Source: Micromonospora pattaloongensis
GTDB lineage: Bacteria; Actinomycetota; Actinomycetes; Mycobacteriales; Micromonosporaceae
DNA: 64,000 bases
Reading direction: 5' to 3'
NCBI RefSeq assembly: GCF_900107255.1
Contig: NZ_FNPH01000001.1
Coordinates: 620,001 to 684,000, forward strand
Under the pieces are notes generated by a model. The model made no database searches and was not told where the DNA came from. It saw nothing but the letters and a program-made list of their open reading frames with translations. The position numbers and the translations under genes were made by a program. This document shows positions 33,889 through 42,599 of the stretch, piece by piece (position 1 is the stretch's first letter; each line of letters begins with the position of its first letter).

Positions 33889-35120
33889 ACCCGGCGGCGC
33901 AGCGCGTGGCCGGCGACGCCCACCGCCAGCACCGCGAAGCCGGCCAGCACGCTCGTCAGCGGCAGCGTCACCGCGAGCACCACGCAGCCGAGCAGCCCGA
34001 GCACGGCCAGCAGCCGCACCGGCAGCCGGCGGGACGGGTCCGGGCCGAGCGTCAGCGCGGAGGCGTTCGCGATCGCGTAGTAGACCAGCACCGTGCAGCT
34101 GGAGAAGCCGATCGCGTCGCGGAGGTCGCCCAGCGCGACCAGCACGACCACGACGGCGGCGACCGCCAGTTCGGCGCGGTGCGGCACCTTGCGGTGCGGG
34201 TGCACCGCGTCCAGCACCCCGGGCAGGTCGCGGCGGCGCGCCATCGCGAGCGTGGTCCGCCCGACGCCGGCGATCAGCGACAGCAGCACGCCGGTGACCG
34301 CGACCGCCGCTCCGGCCCGCACCACCCCGGCGAACGCGGGGTGACCGGCCGCGCTCACCACGTCCGCCAGCGGCGCGGTCGAGCCGGCCAGCCGGTCGGG
34401 GCCGAGCGCGCCGAGGGCGACCACGGCCAGGACGGCGTACACCGCGATCACCAGGCCGAGCGCGAGCGGCACGGCGCGCGGGATCGTCCGCTCCGGATCG
34501 CGCACCTCCTCGCCCAGCGTGGCGATCCGGGCGTACCCGGCGAAGGCGAAGAAGAGCAGCCCGGCCGCGGTCAACACGCCGTGCGGCGCGGTGTCGGCGA
34601 GCCCGCCCAGCCGGGCCGGCTCGAACGGGCCGGCGAGCCCGACGGCGGCGACCCCTGCGAGCACCGCGAGGGTGATCGCGACGAGCCAGCGGGTCGCGCG
34701 CGCGGTGCGGTGGACGCCGAGCAGGTTGACGGCGGTGAGCGCGACGACCGCCGCGACGGCGACCGGTCGGGCGTGCGCGGGCCAGACGTACGCGCCGATG
34801 GTCAGCGCCATCGCGGCGCAGCTCGCCGTCTTGCCGACCACGAACCCCCAGCCGGCGGCGAAGCCGGCGAGGTCGCCGAGGCGCTCGCGGCCGTAGACGT
34901 ACGTGCCGCCGGACTCGGGATAGCGGGCCGCGAGCCGGGCGGAGCTGGTCGCGTTGCAGTAGGCGACGAAGCCGGCGACCGCGATCGCGAGCAGCAGGCC
35001 GGGCCCGCCGGCGGCGGCCGCCGCGGGCGCGAACGCCACGAAGACCCCGGCGCCGAGCATCGAGCCGAGGCCGATCACGACGGCGTCCGCGACCCCGAGC
35101 CGGCGCGCCAGCCGGGCCAT
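33879..35120 (-). CDS. APC superfamily amino acid permease
   Basis: 413 residues from ATG 35120, overlapping the PAP2 gene stop by one base (TGATG). Eleven to twelve spans. VIGLGSMLGAGVFVAFAPAAAA is the TM1 substrate-binding break of the APC family. ARYPESGGTYVYGRERLGDLAGFAAGW follows, then GEEVRDPERTIPRAVPLAL after TM6. It imports or exchanges amino acids or related cations; the substrate cannot be told. Coupling to a lipid-phosphatase-like gene is unusual and unexplained. Confidence 0.92.
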   Translation of the reverse strand: MARLARRLGVADAVVIGLGSMLGAGVFVAFAPAAAAAGGPGLLLAIAVAGFVAYCNATSSARLAARYPESGGTYVYGRERLGDLAGFAAGWGFVVGKTASCAAMALTIGAYVWPAHARPVAVAAVVALTAVNLLGVHRTARATRWLVAITLAVLAGVAAVGLAGPFEPARLGGLADTAPHGVLTAAGLLFFAFAGYARIATLGEEVRDPERTIPRAVPLALGLVIAVYAVLAVVALGALGPDRLAGSTAPLADVVSAAGHPAFAGVVRAGAAVAVTGVLLSLIAGVGRTTLAMARRRDLPGVLDAVHPHRKVPHRAELAVAAVVVVLVALGDLRDAIGFSSCTVLVYYAIANASALTLGPDPSRRLPVRLLAVLGLLGCVVLAVTLPLTSVLAGFAVLAVGVAGHALRRRVRG

Positions 35121-35878
35121 CAGTCCGCCGTCCCCGCCCCGGCGCCGTCCACGAACACCCCCGGCCGGTGGACGCCGCGCGGCAGCGGCGGCAGCGGCAC
35201 GTCGTCCCAGGGCACGCGGGCGAGCAGCCGGTCCAGGACGACGCCGAGCAGCAGACCGGCGATCGAGTCGGTGAGCCAGTGGTAGTTGAGGTAGACGGTG
35301 GAGCCGAAGACGATCACCGGCGGGGCGATCCGCAGCCAGCGCCGCGCCCGCGGCGCGAGCCACGGGGCGAGCAGCAGCGCGAGCACGCCGTACCAGACGA
35401 GGGTGTTCACCAGGTGACCCGACGGGTAGGACTCCGCGTACTCCACGGCCGGCAGGTGATTGAAGATCTGCACCTTGTCGGGCACGGTCGACCGCGGCGC
35501 GGCCCGGTCGGTCCACAGCTTCAGCGGCAGGATCGCGAAGCCCGTCGCCAGGAACGCGGCGACCACCGGCACGATCGGCCGTACCGAGCGTCGCCGGACG
35601 ACCAGCACGATCGCGAGCAGCGCGCAGATCACGGTGAGCGTGCCGCCGCTGCCGAGGAAGTTGAGCCCCCGTCCGATCAGCGCGGCGACCGGCGGCCGGT
35701 GTGCGTCGACCCACGTGGCGACGGCGACGTCCACCCCGAGGACGTGTCCATTGGCGAGGGCCGCGGTCAGCGCGACGAACGCGGCGACCAACACCCCGTC
35801 GACCCACCACCCGCCGAACGGGACTGCCCGCACCCGCCGCGTCGTCTCCTGCACCCCGCACACGCTACCGGCTCGCAC
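35120..35878 (-). CDS. PAP2-family membrane phosphatase
   Basis: 252 residues from the start at 35878; an in-frame GTG near 35854 is an alternative. There are five to six hydrophobic spans. The three phosphatase motifs are present in order: KLWTDRAAPR, YPSGHLVNT (motif 2 PSGH) and STVYLNYHWLTDSIAG (motif 3, His and Asp). It dephosphorylates a lipid phosphate or polyprenyl diphosphate on the outer membrane face. It has a Pro-rich C-terminal tail. Confidence 0.9.
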   Translation of the reverse strand: MRAGSVCGVQETTRRVRAVPFGGWWVDGVLVAAFVALTAALANGHVLGVDVAVATWVDAHRPPVAALIGRGLNFLGSGGTLTVICALLAIVLVVRRRSVRPIVPVVAAFLATGFAILPLKLWTDRAAPRSTVPDKVQIFNHLPAVEYAESYPSGHLVNTLVWYGVLALLLAPWLAPRARRWLRIAPPVIVFGSTVYLNYHWLTDSIAGLLLGVVLDRLLARVPWDDVPLPPLPRGVHRPGVFVDGAGAGTAD

Positions 35879-35897
35879 CCCCGCCCCATTCGGGCCC

Positions 35898-35958
35898 GTT
35901 GATCAAGGGCTCGGCAGCGGATCCGGCGGGCTTGGGCGCTGCCCGTCCCTTGATCAAC
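35898..35958. repeat. Interspersed palindromic repeat, copy 2 (TTGATCAAGGG element)
   Basis: A 61-bp palindrome with the same outer arms GTTGATCAAGGG / CCCTTGATCAAC and similar GC-rich inner part as the copy at 25076-25135. It lies between the stop of the trypsin-like protease gene and the start of the PAP2 gene, where it could end the protease transcript. Confidence 0.85.
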
Positions 35959-35967
35959 GGACCATCG

Positions 35968-37302
35968 TCAGAGGAGGTGGCGGATGCGGGGGTAAATGAG
36001 GTCCACGCGCACGCCGGAGTTGGGGCAGCCGCCGAAGTGGTGCAGCGCGATGACGCGGTTCGTGACGCGCGAGATGACCGGGGAGCCGGACGAGCCGCCC
36101 GCGGTGTCGCAGAGGTACGACACGTCCGAGCCGCGCCGGTAGCCGTCGTAGGCGGGGTCGCGGACCGCGCAGATGCCGCTGCGGTCCCGGTCGCTGCCCA
36201 TCGCGATGACCATCGGGTCGCCACCGGGGTGCTGTGGGATGTAGAGCTCCTCACCCCGGGCCGGGCGGCGCGGATCCAGTTCGAGATACCCGTACGGCCG
36301 CACGGCGGCGAAGTCGCCGACGGTGAAGAGCGTGTAGTCCAGGTCCCGGTCGGTGCTCAGCACCCGGTGCCCCCAGACCTTCGTCGCGCGCGTGACGTCG
36401 TCGCCGCCGCAGACCACGCAGCGGTGGTCGAACCACACCTCGGTGTCCGCGGCGTCCGCGGCGCTGCTCAGGCAGTGGTTGTTGGTCAACATCCGGTTCT
36501 GGTCGCCGATCCGCCACGCCGTGCAGAACTCGGTGCCGTTGATCAGAATGCGCGCCACCGCGCGGGAGCGCTGGTAGGCGACCGGGTGCGCGGAGCGGTA
36601 GCAGACCGCGTCGACGGCGTCGTCGCCGCCGCAGACGCTCTCCTCGCGTCCCGGGCCGGCCGGTTCCGACGCGCGGTCGCGCTCGGCGTCGGTGAGGCCG
36701 CGCGCCACCTTGTCGATGCCGACGCCGAGCCGGGCGAGCGCGGCGCCGAGGACGGGCAGCTCGGGCCGGGCCCGGTGCAGCGTGACGACGGCGGTGTCGC
36801 CGGAGACGGACATCGCCCACCGGGCGAGCGGTGCGCCCCGCACCGCCGTGTCGGCCAGTTCGGCCACGCCGCGCACCGGGTCGCCGTCGATGCGGTGCAC
36901 CTCGGCGCCGGTCGGATCGGCCACCGTCACGTGGTCGCCGGGGAGTAGCAGGAGGCGGTTGAAGTGGACCTTGACGTAGCGCGCGCCGGGGTAGCGGAAG
37001 ACGGTGGAGCGCTCCCCGCCCGCATAGCCGATCGCCCGCTCGACGGACTCGACGGCGCCGACCCGGATCCGGCGGGGCGGGTCGGTCGGGGCGGAGGGCG
37101 CCGGATCCGCCTCGGCGCGCGACGACGGGAGCGCCGCCGGTCGTACCATGGCCTCGGTCGTGCGTTCCGGCGCCGCCACCTGATGCCGGCTGAAGACCGG
37201 GGCGAGGTTCTCCGCCTCCGTCGGCCGGATCGCCGCTCCGGCCACATCGACGAGCGCCACGACCGCGCACGCTCCGACGACCACCGCGATCGCTCGCCGC
37301 AT
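35968..37302 (-). CDS. Secreted trypsin-like serine protease
   Basis: 444 residues from ATG 37302 with GGGAGA upstream. A signal peptide is evident (MRRAIAVVVGACAVVALVDVAGA). A long N-terminal region (about 30-230) is predicted as a beta-rich domain with no clear family. The protease domain follows: His in MLTNNHCLSS, Asp in DRDLDYTLF and Ser in DTAGGSSGSPVIS, all intact. Six or more Cys suggest disulphides. It acts outside the cell; the long N-terminal part may be a propeptide or targeting domain. Confidence 0.88.
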   Translation of the reverse strand: MRRAIAVVVGACAVVALVDVAGAAIRPTEAENLAPVFSRHQVAAPERTTEAMVRPAALPSSRAEADPAPSAPTDPPRRIRVGAVESVERAIGYAGGERSTVFRYPGARYVKVHFNRLLLLPGDHVTVADPTGAEVHRIDGDPVRGVAELADTAVRGAPLARWAMSVSGDTAVVTLHRARPELPVLGAALARLGVGIDKVARGLTDAERDRASEPAGPGREESVCGGDDAVDAVCYRSAHPVAYQRSRAVARILINGTEFCTAWRIGDQNRMLTNNHCLSSAADAADTEVWFDHRCVVCGGDDVTRATKVWGHRVLSTDRDLDYTLFTVGDFAAVRPYGYLELDPRRPARGEELYIPQHPGGDPMVIAMGSDRDRSGICAVRDPAYDGYRRGSDVSYLCDTAGGSSGSPVISRVTNRVIALHHFGGCPNSGVRVDLIYPRIRHLL

Positions 37303-37435
37303 ACCTGTCTCCCGTACGTGATCGACGCGGCATCGGGAGGGCAAATCCGCCAGATGTCGCATTTAGGTCATCTCGCCACTGTGTAACGAGCCACGTGGAG
37401 GAGCGATTCGGGGGCGCGTCCGTCATCCTTGACCC

Positions 37436-38641
37436 GTGCGCATCACATCGGCGCTTGTGGACCCCGCGCTGCTCGACCTGCCCTGGTCGACGCCGCTGAC
37501 GCAGTGGCCCGCCGATCACCTGGTGGCGCTCCCCCAGGGCATCTCGCGGCACGTCGTCCGCTTCGTGCGCCTCGCCGGCACCGTCTACGCGGTGAAGGAG
37601 ACCGGCGAGCGCGTCGCCGAGCGGGAGTACGACCTGCTGCGCGCGCTCGAACGGATCGACTTCCCCGCCGTCGAGGCGGTCGCGATCGTCGCCGATCGCG
37701 TCGACGACGACGGCAAACCCCTCGATCCGGTGCTCATCACCCGGCATCTGCAGTTCTCGCTCCCCTACCGGGCGCTGTTCTCGCACACGCTGCGCCCGGA
37801 GACGATGAGTCGGCTGCTCGACGCGCTCGCCGCCCTGCTCGTCCGGATGCACCTCACCGGCTTCTTCTGGGGCGACTGCTCGCTGTCGAACACGCTCTTC
37901 CGGCGCGACGCCGGCGCGTTCGCCGCCTACCTCGTCGACGCCGAGACCGGCGCGCTGCGCCCGCGGCTCTCCACCGGCCAGCGCGGCGAGGATCTGGAGA
38001 TCGCCCGGGTCAACATCTTCGGCGAGGCGCTGGACCTGCAGGCCGCCGGAGTGCTGCACGAGTCGATCGACCCGGAGGCCGTCTCGGAGGAGGTCGTGCA
38101 GCGCTACGAGCGGCTGTGGCACGAGGTGACGTACGAGCAGCAGGTCGAGCGGGACGCACGGCACGACATCGAGGGGCGGATCCGGCGCCTCAACGAGCTC
38201 GGCTTCGACGTGGCCGAGGTGGCGATGTCCGTCGTCGACCGGGGCTACCTCGTCCGGCCGAAGGTCGTGGACGCCGGCTACCACACGCGGCGGCTGCTGC
38301 GGCTGACCGGCCTCGACGCCGAGGAGAACCAGGCGCGGCGGCTCCTCAACGACCTGGACACCTACCGCGCCGAGAGCGACCTGACCGACGAACAGCAGGC
38401 CGCGCACCGCTGGCTGACCGAGGTCTTCGAGCCGGTGATCCGGGCGGTGCCGGCGCACCTGCGGCGCAAGCTGGAGGCGGCGGAGCTGTTCGCGCAGGTC
38501 ATCGAGCACCGCTGGCGTCTGTCCGAGGACGCCGGTCGGGACGTCGGCCTGGCCCCCGCGGTGCAGTCGTTCCTGGCGGACGTCCTGGTCCACCGCCCCG
38601 ACGAACAGGCCGTCCTCGGCATCGACGTCCACACCGCCTGA
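37436..38641 (+). CDS. DUF4032 domain protein with kinase-like N-terminal fold
   Basis: 401 residues from GTG 37436. The N-terminal half has a protein-kinase-like pattern: VYAVKETGERVAEREYDLLR (Lys-Glu pair), HLTGFFWGDCSLSNTLF (catalytic-loop-like with D and N) and YLVDAETG (DFG-like). The C-terminal half is the DUF4032 domain (HDIEGRIRRLNELGFDVAEV). Such proteins are conserved in actinobacteria and have the look of LPS-kinase/aminoglycoside-phosphotransferase relatives. The substrate is unknown. Divergent from the secreted protease gene. Confidence 0.85.
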   Translation: MRITSALVDPALLDLPWSTPLTQWPADHLVALPQGISRHVVRFVRLAGTVYAVKETGERVAEREYDLLRALERIDFPAVEAVAIVADRVDDDGKPLDPVLITRHLQFSLPYRALFSHTLRPETMSRLLDALAALLVRMHLTGFFWGDCSLSNTLFRRDAGAFAAYLVDAETGALRPRLSTGQRGEDLEIARVNIFGEALDLQAAGVLHESIDPEAVSEEVVQRYERLWHEVTYEQQVERDARHDIEGRIRRLNELGFDVAEVAMSVVDRGYLVRPKVVDAGYHTRRLLRLTGLDAEENQARRLLNDLDTYRAESDLTDEQQAAHRWLTEVFEPVIRAVPAHLRRKLEAAELFAQVIEHRWRLSEDAGRDVGLAPAVQSFLADVLVHRPDEQAVLGIDVHTA

Positions 38642-38656
38642 GGTCGCGCGGCGGCG

Positions 38657-40444
38657 TCAGGCCGGCGGGGTGGGGTCGCGGGGCGCCGGGATCTCGACCC
38701 GGCCGTCCGGTGGCGGCTCCGCGCTCGTCTGTTTGAGCAGCCAGCTCAGCCCCGCCCGGCGCGCCACCACCGTCACCCGGTCGCGCGCCGCGAGCCGCTC
38801 CCCGGCCGGCGGGCCCCACCGGAGCCGGGCCTGACCGGCGCGGGCGAACGCGATCACCCGTACGCCCGGGTTGTCGGTGAGGGCGGCGAGCCGCTCGCCG
38901 TCGAGCGCCGACCCGGCCGCGACCGTGACCTCCGCCACCAGCAGGACGTGCCGGCTCACCGGGATCGTCGCGATCACGTCGCGCCGCATCAGCGCCGCCG
39001 CGAAGGCGGGCGCGGCGAGGTAGGAGACGCTGCGGGAGATCGTCATGTTGAACGCCTTCTGGATCCGCTCCGCGAAGTCGCCGTCGAAGAGCCGCAGCAC
39101 GACCCGCAGATCGCCGGTGATCGCGCGGCCGTTGAGCGCCGCCTGCAGGTTGGTCACGTCGTCGGTGGAGACGACCACGAGCGCCTGGCAGGTGGCGACG
39201 GACGCCTCCCGCAGCGTCTCCTCCTGCGCGCCGTCACCGATGATCAGCGGGACGCCGAGCCGGCGCGCCACCTCGGCGCCGCGCGCGTCGGGATCCTTGT
39301 CGATCGCCACCACCTCGACGCCGAGGTCGTGGAGCTGCCACATCACGCGCGTGCCGACGTTGCCCAGCCCGAGAACGACGACGTGGTCGGTGCGCGGCGT
39401 ACGCAGCCGGCCGGCGTTGATCGCGAGCCGCGCGTTGACGATCCCCTCGACCACGACGGCGGTGATCAGCGGCACCAGCGCCAGCCCGGCGAGGGTGAGC
39501 ACGACCTGCATGACCTGCGCGCCGGGGCGCTCGCCGAGGTCGACCTCGGCGCCGGTGACCGCGGTGAGCAGCGTCAGGTAGAGCGCCTGCCACAGGTTGA
39601 GGTGTTCGGTCGCCCGCGCGAGCAGCACGCCGGAGACCGCGACGATCCCGAACACGACCATCGTCGCGATGCCGATCTTGCGGCTGACGAAGAGCCGCAG
39701 CGCGCGCAGCACCGCGAAGGCCGGGCGTCGCCGCCGGCGCGCGCGGATGAGCCGCCGGGCGGCCACCACCGTGCCGGCCGGCTGGCCGGTCGCCTCCGCC
39801 AGCACCAGGTCCGCCTGGTCCTGCTGCGCCGGCAGGACCCGCGGGTGGTTGCGGTCGCGGGTGTCGGCCAGGCCGCAGACCACATGCTCCGGGCGTACGT
39901 CGGCACGGCGCGCCACGTGCAGCGTCCGCCCGCCGTGCCGGAAGTGCGTGGGCGTCACCTCGCCGAGCGCGGCGGCCACGAACGCGGGCGCGGCCATCGA
40001 CGCGTCGGAGAGGACCTGGCAGTCCGCGAACAGTCGCTTCACGCCGGCGCCGAGCCCCGGGTTGAACATCCGCATGACCAGCCGGACGTGCGGCTCGACC
40101 TCCTGCGCGCAGAGCGCGGCGTGGATGTTGCCGACGTCGTTCTGCTCCATCAACGCCAGCCCCTGCGCGCCCGCCAGGCCGGCGGCCCGCAGCGTCGCCT
40201 CGTCGACGCGGGCGGCCCGGACGACCCGGATGCCGCGGACGGCACGGATGTCGGGCCCGTCGGCGCGCGGCCGCAGCCCGACGATCACGGTGACCCGGGC
40301 GCCCGCGGCGAGCAGCTCGTTGACCACGTAGAACGCGAGCGCGTCCTGGCCACAGACCACGTGGTGCGGGCGGACGTCGCCGTTGGGGCGTAGCCGCGAC
40401 TCGACCACACGCCGGGCGCGGTTGCGCCAGGGGTCCGCGGCCAT
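38657..40444 (-). CDS. Ion-channel-like protein with two RCK (TrkA-N) domains
   Basis: 595 residues from ATG 40444 (MAADPWRNR). RCK1 (about 25-170) starts HHVVCGQDALAFYVVNELLAAG. A two-TM channel module with pore helix (about 270-370) follows, then RCK2, starting HVVVLGLGNVGTRVMWQLHDLG with an intact GxGxxG. The pore region reads LTLLTAVTGAEVDLG and has no TVGYG filter, so K+ selectivity cannot be assumed. The layout resembles NAD-binding K+-channel-related or CASTOR-like proteins. Role likely in ion homeostasis. Confidence 0.85.
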   Translation of the reverse strand: MAADPWRNRARRVVESRLRPNGDVRPHHVVCGQDALAFYVVNELLAAGARVTVIVGLRPRADGPDIRAVRGIRVVRAARVDEATLRAAGLAGAQGLALMEQNDVGNIHAALCAQEVEPHVRLVMRMFNPGLGAGVKRLFADCQVLSDASMAAPAFVAAALGEVTPTHFRHGGRTLHVARRADVRPEHVVCGLADTRDRNHPRVLPAQQDQADLVLAEATGQPAGTVVAARRLIRARRRRRPAFAVLRALRLFVSRKIGIATMVVFGIVAVSGVLLARATEHLNLWQALYLTLLTAVTGAEVDLGERPGAQVMQVVLTLAGLALVPLITAVVVEGIVNARLAINAGRLRTPRTDHVVVLGLGNVGTRVMWQLHDLGVEVVAIDKDPDARGAEVARRLGVPLIIGDGAQEETLREASVATCQALVVVSTDDVTNLQAALNGRAITGDLRVVLRLFDGDFAERIQKAFNMTISRSVSYLAAPAFAAALMRRDVIATIPVSRHVLLVAEVTVAAGSALDGERLAALTDNPGVRVIAFARAGQARLRWGPPAGERLAARDRVTVVARRAGLSWLLKQTSAEPPPDGRVEIPAPRDPTPPA

Positions 40445-40596
40445 GCCCGGATGGTAGTCAGCCGGATCACCCGTCGCTGCCCCCGAATCATTCTTTCGGT
40501 TGACCGGCGCAACGGTTCGGAGGATCACTCGTTAGACGTTTGGCGAGCAACACACCCAATGACCGGTGTACCCCCTCACACCTGATTGGACCTGTT

Positions 40597-40998
40597 ATGA
40601 GCACGTGGCTCCACCGCACGGTGGGCACTCTCGGCGTCGCGGGCGGGTTTCTGATGCTCGCGGGCGGCCCCGCCCAGGCCCAGGACGCGCAACCGCTCCC
40701 GACGCCCGACCCGCAGGAACTCCCCAGCGCGCTCGAGTTGCCCGGCCCCGACCCGGCGGCCGACGCGCCGGCCGGAGACCCGCCCACGCTCCCCGCCGCC
40801 GAGATCACCGAGGCACCCGACGGCGCGCCCATCGACGCCGTGCCGCTTCCACTGGCCGAGTCGGCCCGGGTCGCGGGCGCCGCGGCGATCTCCGGCACCG
40901 CGCTGGACCGACTCGCGCCCCTGCCGACCGACCAGCTGCCGGCGCTGATCGGTGACGCGCTGACCGCACAGCACCCCCAGCTCTTCCAGACGCACTGA
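40597..40998 (+). CDS. Small secreted Pro/Ala-rich protein
   Basis: 133 residues from ATG 40597. A signal peptide with an AQA-type cleavage site (LMLAGGPAQAQDAQ) is followed by a low-complexity Pro/Asp/Ala region (about 30-95) and a short helix-like C-terminus (LPALIGDALTAQHPQLFQTH). No Cys and no enzymatic motif. It may be a cell-envelope or extracellular structural protein. No homologous family is recognised. Confidence 0.7.
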   Translation: MSTWLHRTVGTLGVAGGFLMLAGGPAQAQDAQPLPTPDPQELPSALELPGPDPAADAPAGDPPTLPAAEITEAPDGAPIDAVPLPLAESARVAGAAAISGTALDRLAPLPTDQLPALIGDALTAQHPQLFQTH

Positions 40999-41079
40999 GA
41001 GCTGACGGTGGGGTGCACACGCCCTTCAGCGTCGCGACCCGGCGCCGAAGGGCATCGGGCGCGCCGCGGGGACGCGCGG

Positions 41080-41226
41080 TCAGCGCGGAGTGCCGCCGAT
41101 TCGGCGGACGGCCCGCTCGTACTCGGCGCGCTGCTGCCGTTGCGCCGCGGCGAGGACCGCCCGACGCACCGCCTGTTTCGCGCGCCGGCGGACCCAGGGC
41201 AACCATGACCATTGCGGTCCACGCAT
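41080..41226 (-). CDS. Small basic protein, 48 aa, not in standard length range
   Basis: A 48-residue reading frame from ATG 41226 to TGA 41080 starting MRGPQWSWLPWVRRRAKQAV. The Shine-Dalgarno GAGGAGG ends 6 nt before ATG, among the best in the window. The protein is Trp/Arg-rich at the N-terminus and helical with many Arg/Gln/Ala residues (LAAAQRQQRAEYERAVRR). Codon third positions are GC-rich, as in coding DNA. Function unknown; a membrane-surface or nucleic-acid-binding peptide is possible. Confidence 0.6.
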   Translation of the reverse strand: MRGPQWSWLPWVRRRAKQAVRRAVLAAAQRQQRAEYERAVRRIGGTPR

Positions 41227-41429
41227 AGCTCTGCCTCCTCACGATGCGGAGGTGCGGTGTGTGCGATACCCATCGGCGCGACGGGCGGCAGCGTTAGTGA
41301 TCTTCACGGGCGCATGTCGAGCCGGCCCCGGTCAACAGCTTCATTTCCACGGCTTCGTTGCGACAAACCGGTATGAGAAACGAGGAATCGGCTCATCACG
41401 GACGGGGCGTTGGAACGTCCCCGCGACAC

Positions 41430-41606
41430 CTACCAGTGCCCGCCCTGCCGGCGCCGGGCCTGCGCGCGTCGCCTGACCACCGGCTGCTCGAACTCGCCGG
41501 TCGGGACGTCCCACGCCGGGCGCGGGGCCGGACCGGCGCCGGGGTCACGATCCCGCCGGCCGGCCTTCCGACGAAACCTGCATCGACACCACTTCCACCA
41601 GCGCAT
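41430..41606 (-). CDS. Small basic protein, 58 aa
   Basis: 58 residues from ATG 41606 to TAG 41430, opening MRWWKWCRCRFRRKAGRRDR and ending RRRAQARRRQGGHW. The ribosome site CCGGAGGGGGG sits 5-8 nt upstream. It is very Arg-rich with an aromatic/cationic N-terminus, and has a WDVPTGEFEQP central segment. It lies upstream of, and in the same direction as, the 48-aa ORF with about 200 bp between them. No family recognised. Confidence 0.5.
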   Translation of the reverse strand: MRWWKWCRCRFRRKAGRRDRDPGAGPAPRPAWDVPTGEFEQPVVRRRAQARRRQGGHW

Positions 41607-41835
41607 ACGACCCCCCTCCGGCGTGTGGCGGCGGCCTCCGCCCGGCCCCACCGGCCCGCACTTCCCGCGGTGAGGTCACCGGTACGTCAAAACGCGTTCC
41701 GCACCCGATCACATTAATCGCCGACGATGCCCCGGAGGAGACGGCGAATGTCACGGATCCCGTCGGTCAGCCGCAACGCTGCGTACTTTGTGGAGAGAGC
41801 CGGGCATCGCGGACCCGCTGCGAGGCTGCGGCCGG

Positions 41836-42237
41836 TCAGCGGAGACGAGCGGTCCGGTGCAGGTGGTCGAAGATGACCTGGTCGACCGGCGAGACCCGGT
41901 GCCGGTCGGCGTACGTCAGCCAGACGATCTCCTCGATCTCGTTGTCCGGCCGCAGCGTGCCCCGGTAGTCGGCGGTGTAGCAGGTCATCCGCACGAGCGT
42001 GCCGTCCGGGTGGCCGTGGGCCTGCGCCTCGAACGTGCCGGCATGCTCCACCGTGTCGGCGGCGATCATCACGCCGAGCTCTTCCCGGATCTCACGGGTG
42101 AGCGTCTGGATATCGCTCTCGCCGGCCTCCCGCTTCCCGCCGGGGAGGTAGTACACGTCCTTGCCTCGCGAGCGGGAGCTCAGGATGGCGCCGTTCTCCA
42201 ATCGCATCCAGGCGACCTTGTCGATGATGACGCCCAC
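41836..42237 (-). CDS. Nudix hydrolase (MutT-like)
   Basis: 133 residues from GTG 42237, with GGGGGAG 6-7 nt upstream. The Nudix box is GGKREAGESDIQTLTREIREELGV as G-x5-E-x7-REIREELGV. The N-terminal AWMRLENGAILSSRSRGKDVYYLPGG is typical of MutT-like hydrolases that keep a large uncharged active site. Its substrate is not known. The 362 bp to the next gene hold nothing clear except an AT-rich CCTTAAATAGATGTACAGAG patch near 42500 that may be a promoter. Confidence 0.93.
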   Translation of the reverse strand: MGVIIDKVAWMRLENGAILSSRSRGKDVYYLPGGKREAGESDIQTLTREIREELGVMIAADTVEHAGTFEAQAHGHPDGTLVRMTCYTADYRGTLRPDNEIEEIVWLTYADRHRVSPVDQVIFDHLHRTARLR

Positions 42238-42599
42238 GGTGCACTCCCCCAAAAACCCACATCGGCAGCGTGCCACGCCGGGCCCCACGGTGACGGGTCG
42301 CGCGTCGCCTACCGCATTGATCATTCCGCCTACCCTACGCACGCGCTCTGCCCACTCAACTGCCTGTCGTTCTGCGGCGGCCCTCCGGGATCCCCGCGAT
42401 CCGCGCCAGCCGCCGGGCATCAGGCGTGACGGCCGCAGGACCGCGAGCGGCAGCGGCCGGCGCGCGCCCAGGCAGCGGCGCGTGCGGCCCGTTGCGGCTG
42501 CCTTAAATAGATGTACAGAGAGTTTGCACAGCATCCCGGCCGTCGACATCGACGGTCGGCCTCCCCGACCCGCCGTTTGAGCCCGAGTACCGTGGTGCC

